Source of the DNA: Cadophora sp. MPI-SDFR-AT-0126
Taxonomy: Eukaryota; Ascomycota; Leotiomycetes; Helotiales; Ploettnerulaceae
Direction: 5' to 3'
Assembly (NCBI GenBank): GCA_020747065.1
Contig: JAGMVK010000005.1
Location: forward strand, 620,001-684,000
DNA: 64,000 bases
Shown: positions 10,659 through 20,792 of the stretch, one piece after another
Position numbering within the stretch: position 1 is the stretch's first letter
Layout of the letters: each line of letters opens with the position of its first letter
Program-made: the position numbers and the translations under genes
Notes under the pieces: model-generated
Seen by the model: the letters and a program-made list of their open reading frames with translations, nothing else
What the model was told of the DNA's origin: nothing
Database searches by the model: none

Positions 10659-12786
10659 ATGCTACGAAGCCAACTCAACGAATCACTCGGTCCGGATATG
10701 GATGTTGGAGAAAGCGGTGGCAGAAGCGGGCTGCTGGATGACGGATCTCCTCGACGGCGGGCAGCCTCGAAATCGCCTTCCAAGGCAAGATCTCTATCAG
10801 ATGGAGGACCTCCAGCTCTATCTCCATCCCCGAAATTCCGAGAACCTGAAAAGCGGAAGTCGAAGGACGACAGTGCCCTCGAAGATAGCCCGACAACTCC
10901 ACGGCGGCCTGCCTTCCCACGCGGCCTTTCGCTGCAGATGCCGGCACGAGACCTGATGTCCCCAAGCACATCCGCAACATATCGCGTACCTTTGTCTCCA
11001 AAATTGGATCACTCGCAAACATATGGGTCACCAACCAGTGTTCTCCCAAGGAGGTCGCGAGGTTTGGAGTTCTCTCGATCAGCCACACATCTCCACAATT
11101 CTACACTGGCCGAATCCTCTCCAGATTCCTCACCAACCATAACGGGGCGGGCGATGAACATACCAAATAGGAAGAACGGCTTGCACTTCGCGGGCGGCCT
11201 CGACTCTAGCAATATCAACTCCAGCTCTTTATGGTCCACCATGGGAAATGCAGACCGAATGACAGTCTCGAGCTCTTTGGGTAGTGTCAATATGATGATG
11301 TCTGAATCTTCGAGTAGTAGCTCCGACGACGATGTCCTTATGGACGCGGACGACATTGACGACTCAATCCTATCGACCCCACAAGTCAACAAGATGAATG
11401 GCCCTTTTGGCGGTCCGCAGCCTAGCCCAGGCACCGGTTGGGTTGGACAGTCACCCGCCGTGAACTCTCTAATGTCCTTTGCCAGGCTTCGACACCAAAA
11501 AGGCAAGAGCAGGAAGAGCTCCAGCAGTGGCAGCGGCAACTCGATGGTGAGCCCAAGCTCAAAGTCACCACCAACGATGCGCAATGTCGACGGTATAAAT
11601 GGATACTTTGGAAGGGAGATGACGTCGGAAGCTATACATAATCGTCGCGAGAGTATATCCTGGGCTGCAAACCAACTGCATATATCTGGCGGCAGCGAGA
11701 GCGATGATGGCACATTAAAATCTACTCTGGAGCATGTAGACGGCATGAGTCCAAAGGTTATACGAAGGGCTGTGACGAGGAGGGGTAACATGCTGGTACG
11801 CAAAGCGCCCACACCATTTTGCGACCTTACTGACAATATGTACAGCCCAAGACGAAAGGATTTGCTAGGATTCGAGCAGCACTCGCAGAAGAAAGCGCCC
11901 CGGTGGAGACTGAATTTCGCCGTGAAGCAGAAGTTGTCCGCCTTACAAGAGAGAGTGACATGGAGCTCGAACCCCGCCACCCCTCGGTTTCTAATACTAC
12001 GACTACACATTCCTCCCCGACCATGGTACGTCCAGTTTCTTCGAGTAGTTTTCAGTTCGTCCTATATCAAGTTATTGAGGGTTTTCTTCGGTGTCATTTT
12101 AATTCTCACTGTTTCATGAAGACACGAGGCATCTTTCTTTCACCTATACTAGAACCGGAGACTAATTTTGGCATCTTTCGCAGGGACCTACTACACAAGA
12201 CTCGTTGGAAGGCATTCCGGAAGATGAAACAATGACGGATATATCTCAGGGTTTGTCTAGCAGCTTCAAACAACACGCCATGAAGAATTCGAAGGGCAAG
12301 GACTTTTGGGAAACCTTCAAGGATGATAGTAATCGTACGCCTCCACCACCAACGCAATTCCTCCCACGAGGCTCCTCTTCTGGCATCAGCGACATTTCCC
12401 TCGATTCGCCCTCTCTTTCCACCCCTCCACTGTTCCCCAGCACGTCGAATACCTCCGATCAGGCCCCATCCTCACCCTCGAGATCTTCGACTCCTCAGCC
12501 GCAGACGGGACCTACAAGAGAAGAAATCACACGCAAGGTCAACAACAAGCGTAGAAGAGATGATGACTTCGATCCTACAAGCTTCAAACGTCGCGCTGTC
12601 TCCCCGGGCATGAGTGTACATAATAGTCCTATCATGCAGAGTCCAATGCAGAGAGATCTTCAGCCATGGGGGAGTCGACCACCTAGCAACGGAGACGGTA
12701 AGCAAGCAAACGGAGGCTCGAAGAGAGTCGGATTTCAGGGTATGGTGGATACGAATGATGGCCTGATGAAGATGAGCATCGAATGA
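10659..12786 (+). CDS. Ser/Pro-rich, largely disordered conserved protein of unknown function
   Basis: Exons are 10659-11795, 11846-12025 and 12184-12786, giving 639 residues from the first in-frame ATG. The same frame is open and coding-like 69 bases further upstream (from 10590) but has only a TTG there and a stop at 10572, so an upstream exon or a longer N terminus is possible. The protein is rich in Ser, Pro, Arg and short SP/TP motifs, with a poly-Ser/Asp run near residue 215. The only ordered-looking block lies around residues 364-430, starting VIRRAVTRRGNML and continuing across the first junction as PKTKGFARIRAALAEES. Its basic and acidic periodicity suggests helices. A bipartite nuclear-localisation-like NNKRRRDDDF lies near the C terminus. 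The pattern suggests a nuclear, phosphoregulated protein, but I do not recognise the family. Confidence 0.75.
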
Positions 12787-13315
12787 TTGTGCTGTGTACT
12801 ACTAAAATTGTCTTTGGCTTGGCGTTTGGCGAGGAATGGGAAGGGATTGCTCGCGTGTGGGACTTTTTGCTATGCGAGTGACTAGTAGAGATGATACCAA
12901 GGCATATTGATACTTATCGAAGTCCTCAACTGCTACATAAATACCTCAAGCAAGTTCTTTCCAAGTCGCTTGTCTTTGTGTCAATATTAGAATCGTTGGA
13001 CGTTCAGCTTTCCACCAGCAACTTTGACTTCCACGAGGAGTAACAAGAGCGACTTCGCTCGAAAGCTTTTCAGGTCCTGACCAAACACAAGATCCAAATA
13101 AAGCATCATTGGCTGCAAACAGTTCATCATCCGAACAAGCGGCCGCTCAGCCCCACTCTTAACATCAAAACAAAGAACTTCCAATCATAGATCCCGATAT
13201 CGCAATGCTAATCCTCACTTCTAAAGTATATATGAAGTGGAACTTCCTGCTCATAAGTTCTGTCTTCAATTTTATCAATTGAATTTGATAAATTGCAAAC
13301 AAGCCAATTCCCAAG
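12787..13315. other. intergenic: terminator of the Ser-rich gene and promoter of the oxidase gene
   Basis: No gene is seen. A TATA-like element at 13227-13233 serves the gene starting at 13316. Confidence 0.5.
13227..13233 (+). promoter_or_regulatory. TATA-like box of the D-amino-acid oxidase gene
   Basis: TATATAT lies 83 bases before the ATG, a normal distance for a fungal core promoter. Confidence 0.45.
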
Positions 13316-14731
13316 ATGTCACAACCCACATTCATTATCCTCGGCGCCGGGGTGATAGGTCTCACAACGGCGCTCGAACTCTCAGCCCGCCACCCATCAT
13401 CCAGCATCCTCATCCTAGCGATACATCTCCCCGGCGACCGACATATCAACTACACATCGCCCTGGGCAGGAGCCAACTGGCTTTCTGGTGCCACAGACAA
13501 TGGACGAATGGAAACATGGGATGAAATCACATACCGGAAGTTTGAGACGTTAGCTGATGGCGTGAAAGAGGCTGGTGTGCAGAGGATGAATATAAGGGCA
13601 TTTTATGATAGTGAGATTGAGAAAGCGGGGATTCTAAGTACGGGGACCGGGAAGGTGTGGTATGAGGGGTTGACGGGCTTGAGGTGTGAGTGTTGATCTT
13701 TTGGGATTCTGGGGAAATGTTGGCGTGTCTTCGTGTCTGATCGTTTCTAATCGAGTCCTAGGGTTGGAGAAAAGGGAGTTAAGAGAGGGTGCGGTATTTG
13801 GCTACGAGTGTGGCACTTTTGTCATCAATGTCCAAGTTTATTTACCGTGGTAAGTCCTTTGCTCTTTCACATTTTCAAGAAATCCTCTCTCACCGGGTGT
13901 GTCAAATTCTCGAGCTCCCATATGTTGAACTCGTTTCTGGGGGTTTTATACTCAGATGTTCTGTGCTGTGACATGAGTCCAATGCTCAACCAACTGTTTT
14001 AGGCTCCAAAATGAATGCCTCCAAAAGGGCATTCAAATACACCGCAGAACGATTCGCTCCATAACCTCAGTAACCAGAACCTACCCGCAAGCAAAAGCAA
14101 TATTCAACTGCACCGGCCTAGGCTCGTTTTCTCTCGGCGACGTCCAAGACAAGACCATGTACCCAACCCGAGGTCAAATCATGCTTGTCGAAACACCTGA
14201 GGTACCCTTAACGAGAATGTATTTCCGTTCACCACAGCGCGTGAATAAGGATACGACTTATGTCTTTCCGAGGAATCCAGGTGGAGGGGTTATCCTGGGT
14301 GGGTGTAGATTTGATGGGGAGTGGGATGGAGAGGTAGATTTGGAATTTGCGGAGGATATCAAAAGGAGATGTTGTGAGCTTGCTCCGGAGCTGGGTCGAC
14401 CGGAGGACTTGAAGGTGTTGCAGCATGGGGTTGGTTTGAGACGTGAGTGATTTTCCCCACTTTCAAAATATTGGGATAAGTTGAGTTGGGGGAGAGAAAT
14501 CTGAAATGAGAAAGAAATACTGATTTGAGTAGCGGGCAGGAAAGGTGGACCCAGGTTAGAAAAGGAAGTCATTGGAGGAAAAGTGGTGGTTCATAATTAT
14601 GGTGCTGCTGGAGCGGGATACCAGGCCTCATGGTTAGTTATTTCTTCAAGATGCAAGAAAGTAGCTAATTTTCGTTTAGGGGGATGGCGAAGGAAGCTGT
14701 GGACTTGGTGACACAGGACTCGCGGTTATGA
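13316..14731 (+). CDS. D-amino-acid oxidase (FAD), probably peroxisomal
   Basis: The enzyme oxidatively deaminates D-amino acids, yielding a 2-oxo acid, ammonia and hydrogen peroxide. Exons are 13316-13685, 13762-13849, 14003-14442, 14533-14632 and 14680-14731, giving 349 residues, the usual family length. The N-terminal dinucleotide-binding motif is GAGVIG (residues 10-15). The family-typical YTSPWAGANW follows, and the C-terminal signature HNYGAAGAGYQASWG is built across the last intron. The protein ends in Ser-Arg-Leu, a recognised variant of the PTS1 peroxisomal signal, which fits an enzyme that makes hydrogen peroxide. All four junctions keep the frame and restore family motifs. D-aspartate oxidase is the closest alternative; substrate preference cannot be read from sequence alone. 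Confidence 0.92.
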
Positions 14732-14911
14732 TATTGACAAGAGAACAACGTATCTTGATTCATTGCCGAAAAGTCTCCAGTCACAAGAAATCATCAAGAC
14801 CTTGAAAAATTACACTTTACTGGAAGCAATGCTTCAAACTAAACGATCCACTGAAAGTGGTAGATACATTATAATTACTACACCATACTAGTTCGTAATC
14901 CATCACAGCCC

Positions 14912-16399
14912 TCACTGGGGTGCGTAGATCAGCGCAAGTTGGTCGATTTCATCTCCATCTTGTCCGTTGAACCCAACAATCTGCCATCCAGTCGGAGCAG
15001 AGTAAGTTACGCAGTCCGAGGTCGACGTACCGGAAGCAAGAGTGCGTCCTGTGCTTGTGGTAGCGAGAATATAGAAGATTCTCGTCTGGCTATTCTTCTG
15101 TCCCTGACACAGCTGTGCTGAGACCCAGTACTCGGTACTTGCAAGAGTCAAAGACGAAGCTGTTCCGCCAGTTCCACCGTGAGTGAAAGTTTGGCCGTTG
15201 CTAAGAGTCAGACCAACGGAATCAACGCGAGAAGCACCGCGAAAGCTAAGAACGGAGGCTTTGGGCGAGGTTGGAAGAGATGGGAGGTCATTGAACCAGG
15301 TTCCATGGGGGCCGCCAAAGTAATTGGATTGTCTGAAGGAGGAGCTGACGGTCCATGTATAGTTCACTAAGATGGGGTTGTGGTCGCTGAGAACGCTGCC
15401 GTCTGGCTGAAGGAACTTGGATGATTCGTAGTTGAAGTTCGTGGCTTCGAGTGTGAGCTGGCGTGATCCTCGGTAGAATACTTTGTCGACGGTCTCGCAC
15501 GTGTTGATGAGAGATGGGTTGTCACAAATTGTCTCCACGGTGGGAATCACACCACCACGGGATAGCTGGACGAAAGCATCTGTCATTCCGTTCTATTCGA
15601 AAGGCTAGTGAGCATTCAATGACTCATGAGCCAGCAACAACATTGAAAGTGTGATCGAATTGTGCTTCTATGAATGAAGGAAGGAAAATGTGAGAATATA
15701 CTGACATTCGTGGCAAAGACATTGGGAATATCCGCGCTGCGGGTATATCTGGAGTTGGTATCTCCGAAAACCAGGACAGCGTTTCCAACAGACCAAACAT
15801 TGATGTAGTCAGAAACCTCTTGCAAATTGGCAGCGCGTGCTACAAGATCTCCGGGCTCAGTCCCAGCATCCGCATGCAGATTATATGTATCGATATAGAC
15901 TCCCTCAGAGATCAGAGTTCGCATGAACGTAAATCCTTTGGGTGTCAAACAGTCAGAGGAAGACGCATCAGAGCAGACGTTCCACTTCTTCCTGGTGAAG
16001 TTGATCCAATCGAAATTGGCAAGCGTGTTCAACCCACTGCCAAACGGAACACCGCCTGATGTTGCGGTACGGTATGGATGATCAGCAGTCGCGTAGATAG
16101 ATGCATGGTAGTTGAAATCTAGCTGGAATAAGTCCCTAATACAATGGCAAACTTAGAGCTTAGAGCTTAAACTGACCTTCTTGCATATGGATGATGTCGT
16201 AGTCGTACTCAGCGAACAGCGTCCCAATCAGAAGCGAGTTTGTTGTTTTGTCGCCAGGAACATCATTCCCGTTCAGGATAGCTGGAAGCCCAGCAACATT
16301 CATAGTGAGAACATTGAAGTCTCCAGTAGTCGCGGCAGCTGAGACAGAGGAAACCAAGGTGGCAGCAGCTGCTGCAAGGCTGAAAGTAAGACGAGCCAT
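14912..16399 (-). CDS. secreted endonuclease/exonuclease/phosphatase-fold enzyme with jacalin-like C-terminal domain
   Basis: Exons are 16399-16177, 16118-15706 and 15592-14912, giving 438 residues. The first 22 or so residues form a signal peptide rich in Ala and Ser. The EEP catalytic set is present in order: NVLTMNVAGLP (Asn), HMQEDFNYH (the metal-binding Glu, formed across intron 1), DTYNLHAD, GDTNSRYT and SDHNP (Asp-His). This superfamily hydrolyses phosphodiesters or phosphomonoesters in nucleic acids, sphingomyelin or inositol phosphates; which one applies here is unknown. From about residue 300 a beta-rich domain with Gly-rich turns (YFGGPHGTWFNDL at its start) fits a jacalin-type lectin fold, so binding to a glycan surface is likely. 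The enzyme is probably extracellular. A TATA box lies 80 bases upstream of the ATG. Confidence 0.85.
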
Positions 16400-16939
16400 C
16401 TGACAGATTGGAAGTTGATGTGCTGAAGGTGATGAGTGATGGCACTGGTTGGAGGATTTATGAGGGAAGATGTGCCTTTATACTCTATTGAGGTCACAGC
16501 GCTGGCTTCTCTCCGGACATTGATGCTAAGCATTGTGATCAAAACCTTCCCCTCACGGTCGATCATTGTTCAGGGATGGATTTATGTCACCTGCAGGATG
16601 TATCCGCGCTTCTGCCTTGATACAGGTCATGCCCCGATATCTTCGGGAACTATCCGGCAATCAGTTGACAAACTCCGAGGCCGCGCGTGTTGAAAAGGGC
16701 CTTCAGGATCGTGAATCGAACCCCAGCGATAAAGACTACAGAGATTATTTTCGTAAGTAATAAAGGAGTTTTGGAGAATTGACTGGACAATCAAACTTCC
16801 GATTCCAAAATTGTGCAAGCGAGCAGAAGTCGCAGCATCGTGAAGTGAAAGTTCACCATACTCGTGCGGAGAACAGAAGTATGATTGGCTTATAACGAGG
16901 TGTCATGATTCCAGGTGTTCGGCGATAGCTCTAAATCCA
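16400..16939. other. intergenic, promoter of the secreted EEP gene
   Basis: No gene is seen between the EEP gene start and the decayed transporter. Confidence 0.5.
16476..16482 (-). promoter_or_regulatory. TATA box of the secreted EEP gene
   Basis: On the minus strand this reads TATAAAG, about 80 bases before the ATG at 16399. Confidence 0.5.
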
Positions 16940-18288
16940 GATCTAGAGTGCGGATAAGATTCCAGAAGAGAAAGGTCGTTCCTGCCAAGAAATCGATTTC
17001 TGAGGGGCTGCAAGGGGCCCATGTATCACAGATTTGCACGTGCTCGCATGAATGGCTTCAACTTCGCTCCTTTGTGGAATCAAGTTGACACGTTTGTTTC
17101 CAGAAATGGATCCATCTTGAAGATTGAGCTGCAGCCGAAGGAAGAGAGAGGCGAAAGACTTTGGGCCGAGAAACTCTCTGTGTTGTCGACAAAGCCTGCT
17201 CCGAATTGCCAAGGAAGAAGACTTCCTTCTCGCTTGCGTCTTCGACCTCGTCGTCATGCGCTCATTTCTAATTTGCCAGAAGACTTCTACGCTCTGTACG
17301 GAGCCGTTAGGGTACTCAAACTGCTCCTCAACCTTGCCCACTCATTATGTTCGCTCAGAGCATCAAATCCCCATGGGAACGAGAATGTTGCCACAAGCGA
17401 ACAAGTCATGTTCTCTTTCGGTCAGGTAGAACGGTCTGGGCGAAGCTGGAAGGCCTGGGAAGATAAAGTAACTGGCAAAGGCAATCGGGAGGTTGATGCA
17501 GCCGTCGTTGATGAATAGCCATCGCCAGCCAGCCATTCCATGAACGCCATTAAGATTTCTGTGCCCTGCAGCTTGAAGGAAGCCACCAGACATCGTGCCC
17601 AACTTGCTTGAGATATGCCACACTCCACAAGGTATGAACAATCCACCTTCCCGGCTGTGACTAAATCCGGAGTCAGCCTCCATATTTTATTCTTGGTTGA
17701 GAAGAACGAGTACTTTCAGATTGTGTTCTTTTTAATAGCCATGGGAGGGTAGAGAGTCTGGCTTTGGTACTTGTACTGTACATGGATGAGGCGGACGTGG
17801 ACACTTACTACCGAGACGACAGGATTTGCATAGATCCAGAAGCAGCAGGAGTTTCGAGGACTCTCAGTGAGAATCTGATGCCATAGACATCCCTCTCATG
17901 TCGAAGTCTGCACTGAAGGACTGTGGGAATAGACCATGATACATCCACGGTCAGAATATGACCACCTTGTTATCACGGGCTTGAACAGTATCATCACGGA
18001 AGGAATTTCGGAGACAAGGTGACCGATGCGTAGAAGGTTCCAAACAATGACTACCTATATCATCAGCACAAAACTCGTCTTCCCAGAAATTATAGGGCAC
18101 ACACTCGTTACCAGGAGCTTTCACTCTTGAGGCGACTAATGGCACGGATACCAATCGAACATTGAGAGCTATGCTTTTCAGAGAGAGCCACTGGAAGCAC
18201 TGTTGAGTGTGGAACCGGCCATGATCTCTTAGATAGAGCTTGGCTTTGTCTCGGCTTCAGTTTCTGTGCTCTCATTTATGGTCGCCAT
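16940..18288 (-). pseudogene. decayed allantoate-permease-type MFS transporter
   Basis: Read on the minus strand, 17683-17363 still encodes a recognisable middle part of an anion:cation symporter family MFS protein (Dal5/allantoate permease and pantothenate or sugar-acid relatives): [17 protein letters not shown], then [20 protein letters not shown], then [17 protein letters not shown]. Upstream, an ATG at 18288 starts a typical short acidic N terminus (MATINESTETEAETKPSSI) that meets a stop after 19 codons. The 5' transmembrane part is broken by several stops and frame changes. Downstream of 17363 only scattered similarity remains, so the 3' limit is approximate. No set of introns I can draw gives an open frame. 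Its position beside GH88 suggests it once imported the substrate of that cluster. Loss of function is clear; the family is secure for the central part. Confidence 0.7.
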
Positions 18289-18872
18289 TGTTAAAGTAAG
18301 CGTGGGATGTCAATGAGTGATGACTCCGGTGATGAATTGAAGAATTGAGGAATTGGCTCAAGGATTAGTGGAATATTATGTGTGCTTTTCGTTTGATGCC
18401 ATAGATAAGGCTGATAGCTTGACTAGCTGCAAAAATGGCGAAGTGTGAGTGGCAAGCGACCCCGCGTTTGTGGGGTTTCCGGAATTATTGAGCATCTGCA
18501 CTGAAATTGGCGAATGAGGAATGAAAAAACTGAGTTAGCTGGATTTAAATTTCGTGTATGTGGGCGTGGTAAGTCGTGCCCGGAATCCGGGATAATTCTA
18601 GCGGACATTGAATGCAGGTTCCGACCACGCATAAAGATCGACCGAAGGCCGAAAGGAGATCCGTTGGCGAATCCCAGCTGTTCGCGATGCTGATACTGCT
18701 TTATACCTTTTAGTTAGATCACATTGTGTTAGGTGCAGATCGAGTTACTATGCAATTGATTTAATGTTGAAAAGAATAACTGGTGTGTGTTTTCTATGTG
18801 TTTCCCGACGTGAGAAACCCAACTCATTCATACACAAAACGCCATCAAACACCCTTTTTGCATTCGAGAGTT
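18289..18872. promoter_or_regulatory. promoter region of the GH88 gene
   Basis: This spacer lies between the decayed transporter and GH88, which are divergent, so it may have been a shared promoter. It contains the CGG-AAT-CCG palindrome listed separately. Confidence 0.5.
18579..18591. promoter_or_regulatory. CCCGG-AAT-CCGGG palindrome, candidate Zn2Cys6 operator
   Basis: The 13-base element is a perfect inverted repeat and contains CGG-N3-CCG, the inverted-triplet arrangement bound by dimers of Zn2Cys6 regulators. It lies 282 bases before the GH88 ATG, and two such regulators are encoded within 10 kb. Binding is inferred. Confidence 0.35.
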
Positions 18873-20475
18873 ATGGCCCAACTGGACGTTCACGTTCGAG
18901 TTGTAGACAATGGTCTGGGAGCAGGCAGTACCAGTTTGAAAAGCATAAACCTCAAAGAACCAGCGCTGGTTGGCATCTCCGAGAAATCCGAAGAGGCGAC
19001 ACGAACTGTGTTGGAAAGACCGCCACAATCAAAGTGTCTCGGCATCGAGTTGCAAGAACTATTCTCTGAAAACATTCTCGCCAAAGCATGGCGGGTTGCC
19101 AACAGAGACCTTCAAAACAACGTAAGTTGGCTTTCGACTCTTGAATTTTATCTTACTAACAGCTGAATAGAATCTTCCAACAGCCTACCCAGAGTTCGTG
19201 CCCCAAAGCGGCTCTGGCAGAGGTCGCTACACACTCCGGGAAGCTGATTTCTGGACATGTGGATTCTTTCCAGGCACTTTGTACTCTCTACTCGAACGAA
19301 TATCACGATATCCACACGCTGTCCCTTTTCTGACAGGGAACCGTCCCAATCAAAGAGAAGAAGAATTGCGGGACTTGAAGCTGAGCAGTGGTGATCTGCT
19401 CTCTTTATGTCGGACATGGGCAGAACCACTGCATGCCATGACTGGAAGAACGGATACCCACGATCTGGGGTTCATTGTTGAGCCTGCACTGCGACTAGAT
19501 TGGGAACTTACCGGCAACAAACGGAGCTTGGATTCCCTCATTACCGCTGCGAATAGTCTGGCAACTCGGTATGATGAGAAAGTAGGCGCGATCCGGAGCT
19601 GGGACTTGATCAATAAGGTGGACTTGAAGATTATTTCCATGGAGGAAAATTTCATTGTCATTATTGACAGTCTCTGTAATTTGGATCTTCTGTTTTACGC
19701 CTCAGCACGTTCGGAATCAGATCGATTGGCCCTCATTGCCAAACAGCATGCCAAAACACTCCTCCATACGCACCTTCGACCTGAATCCCAGTCAGCGACA
19801 TCCAGAACTGGGTACAAAGGACAATTATATTCCACGTGCCATGTTGCAAATATCGATCCAAGAACAGGTGAGGTGAAAGGACGCATGACTGCGCAGGGTT
19901 ATGCGAACAATTCAACATGGGGTCGCGGGCAAGCCTGGGCAATTCTTGGATACGCACAAACCTACATGTGGACCAAGGATGATGCTTTCCTCGATGCTGC
20001 ATGTGGACTGGCGGAGTATTTCTTACAGAGGCTTGGATCAAGTCATGAAGTTCCCTGGGACTTCGATGCACCAGTTGACGATCCCGAAAACCCAGTAATG
20101 GACTCATCTGCTGGGGCCATTGCGGCGAATGGCATGCTTCTGATCGCCGAAGGTCTGACCGCGAACCAACAGCCTGCTCTCTCAAAATGCTTCCAAGATT
20201 CTGCGATGCAAGTAGTGAAGAATCTGTTAACCTATTCATTTGCTGAAGAGAGAGCAAGATTCGCCATGGCTTCTGGGCCCACAAAGTCCGACAACGCAGA
20301 TGGATTGACTGTTGAGGATGTGATTCCTGGCCAATCGTTCGATGCAGTATTGAAGAATGCTACAGCCAACAATAATGTCGGTGCGAACAGGAGGTATTGG
20401 AATCATGGTCTAGTGTACGCAGATTACTATCTGGTGCGTTTTGGGAATGAGTTGCTCAGAATGGGGTTAGCTTGA
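18873..20475 (+). CDS. glycoside hydrolase family 88, unsaturated glucuronyl hydrolase
   Basis: GH88 enzymes remove delta-4,5-unsaturated uronic acid from the non-reducing end of oligosaccharides made by polysaccharide lyases, by a hydration mechanism. Exons 18873-19121 and 19171-20475 give 517 residues. The family motif around the conserved aspartate is TGRTDTHDLGFI (Asp178, Asp181), and WGRGQAWAILGYAQTY marks the (alpha/alpha)6 barrel. MDSSAGAIAANGMLL and NRRYWNHGLVYADYY follow near the C terminus, all typical. There is no signal peptide, so the enzyme acts inside the cell on imported oligosaccharides. It is convergent with a Zn2Cys6 regulator and divergent from a decayed transporter. The polymer source (pectin, glucuronan, glycosaminoglycan-like or other) cannot be told. 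Confidence 0.93.
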
Positions 20476-20792
20476 AATGGTACTTGCAGATGATAGAATT
20501 CGAGTTGTGCATTGAATAATTCGTAGTATACAAGATTAGATTTCACTAAGCCCAAGCTGAAGCCAGTGTAATAGAAGGCACAAGAAATTCATTTTTTTTT
20601 TCTTTTCATTTTCCCACGGTTCCATGACAGCGTCGCTACCCCGCAATTGGCGGGATAGCACCAGATAAACAGACCCATGAAGTCGAAGACGCTTGAAGAA
20701 TCTGCGTCAAAATCATTATCTTGCAGTCCGTAAGCAGATGCCAAGATATTACAATCGAAGTAGGTGGCAAATGACACAGGAAGGCTTGTAAT
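20476..20792. other. short convergent intergenic region
   Basis: It holds the 3' ends of the GH88 gene and the regulator gene, with a T-rich run at about 20592-20607. No gene is seen. Confidence 0.5.

Noticed and set aside
16943..17518. Separate small genes on both strands over the transporter remnant
   Set aside because: The minus-strand MFS similarity explains the region; these frames are by-products of a decayed gene.
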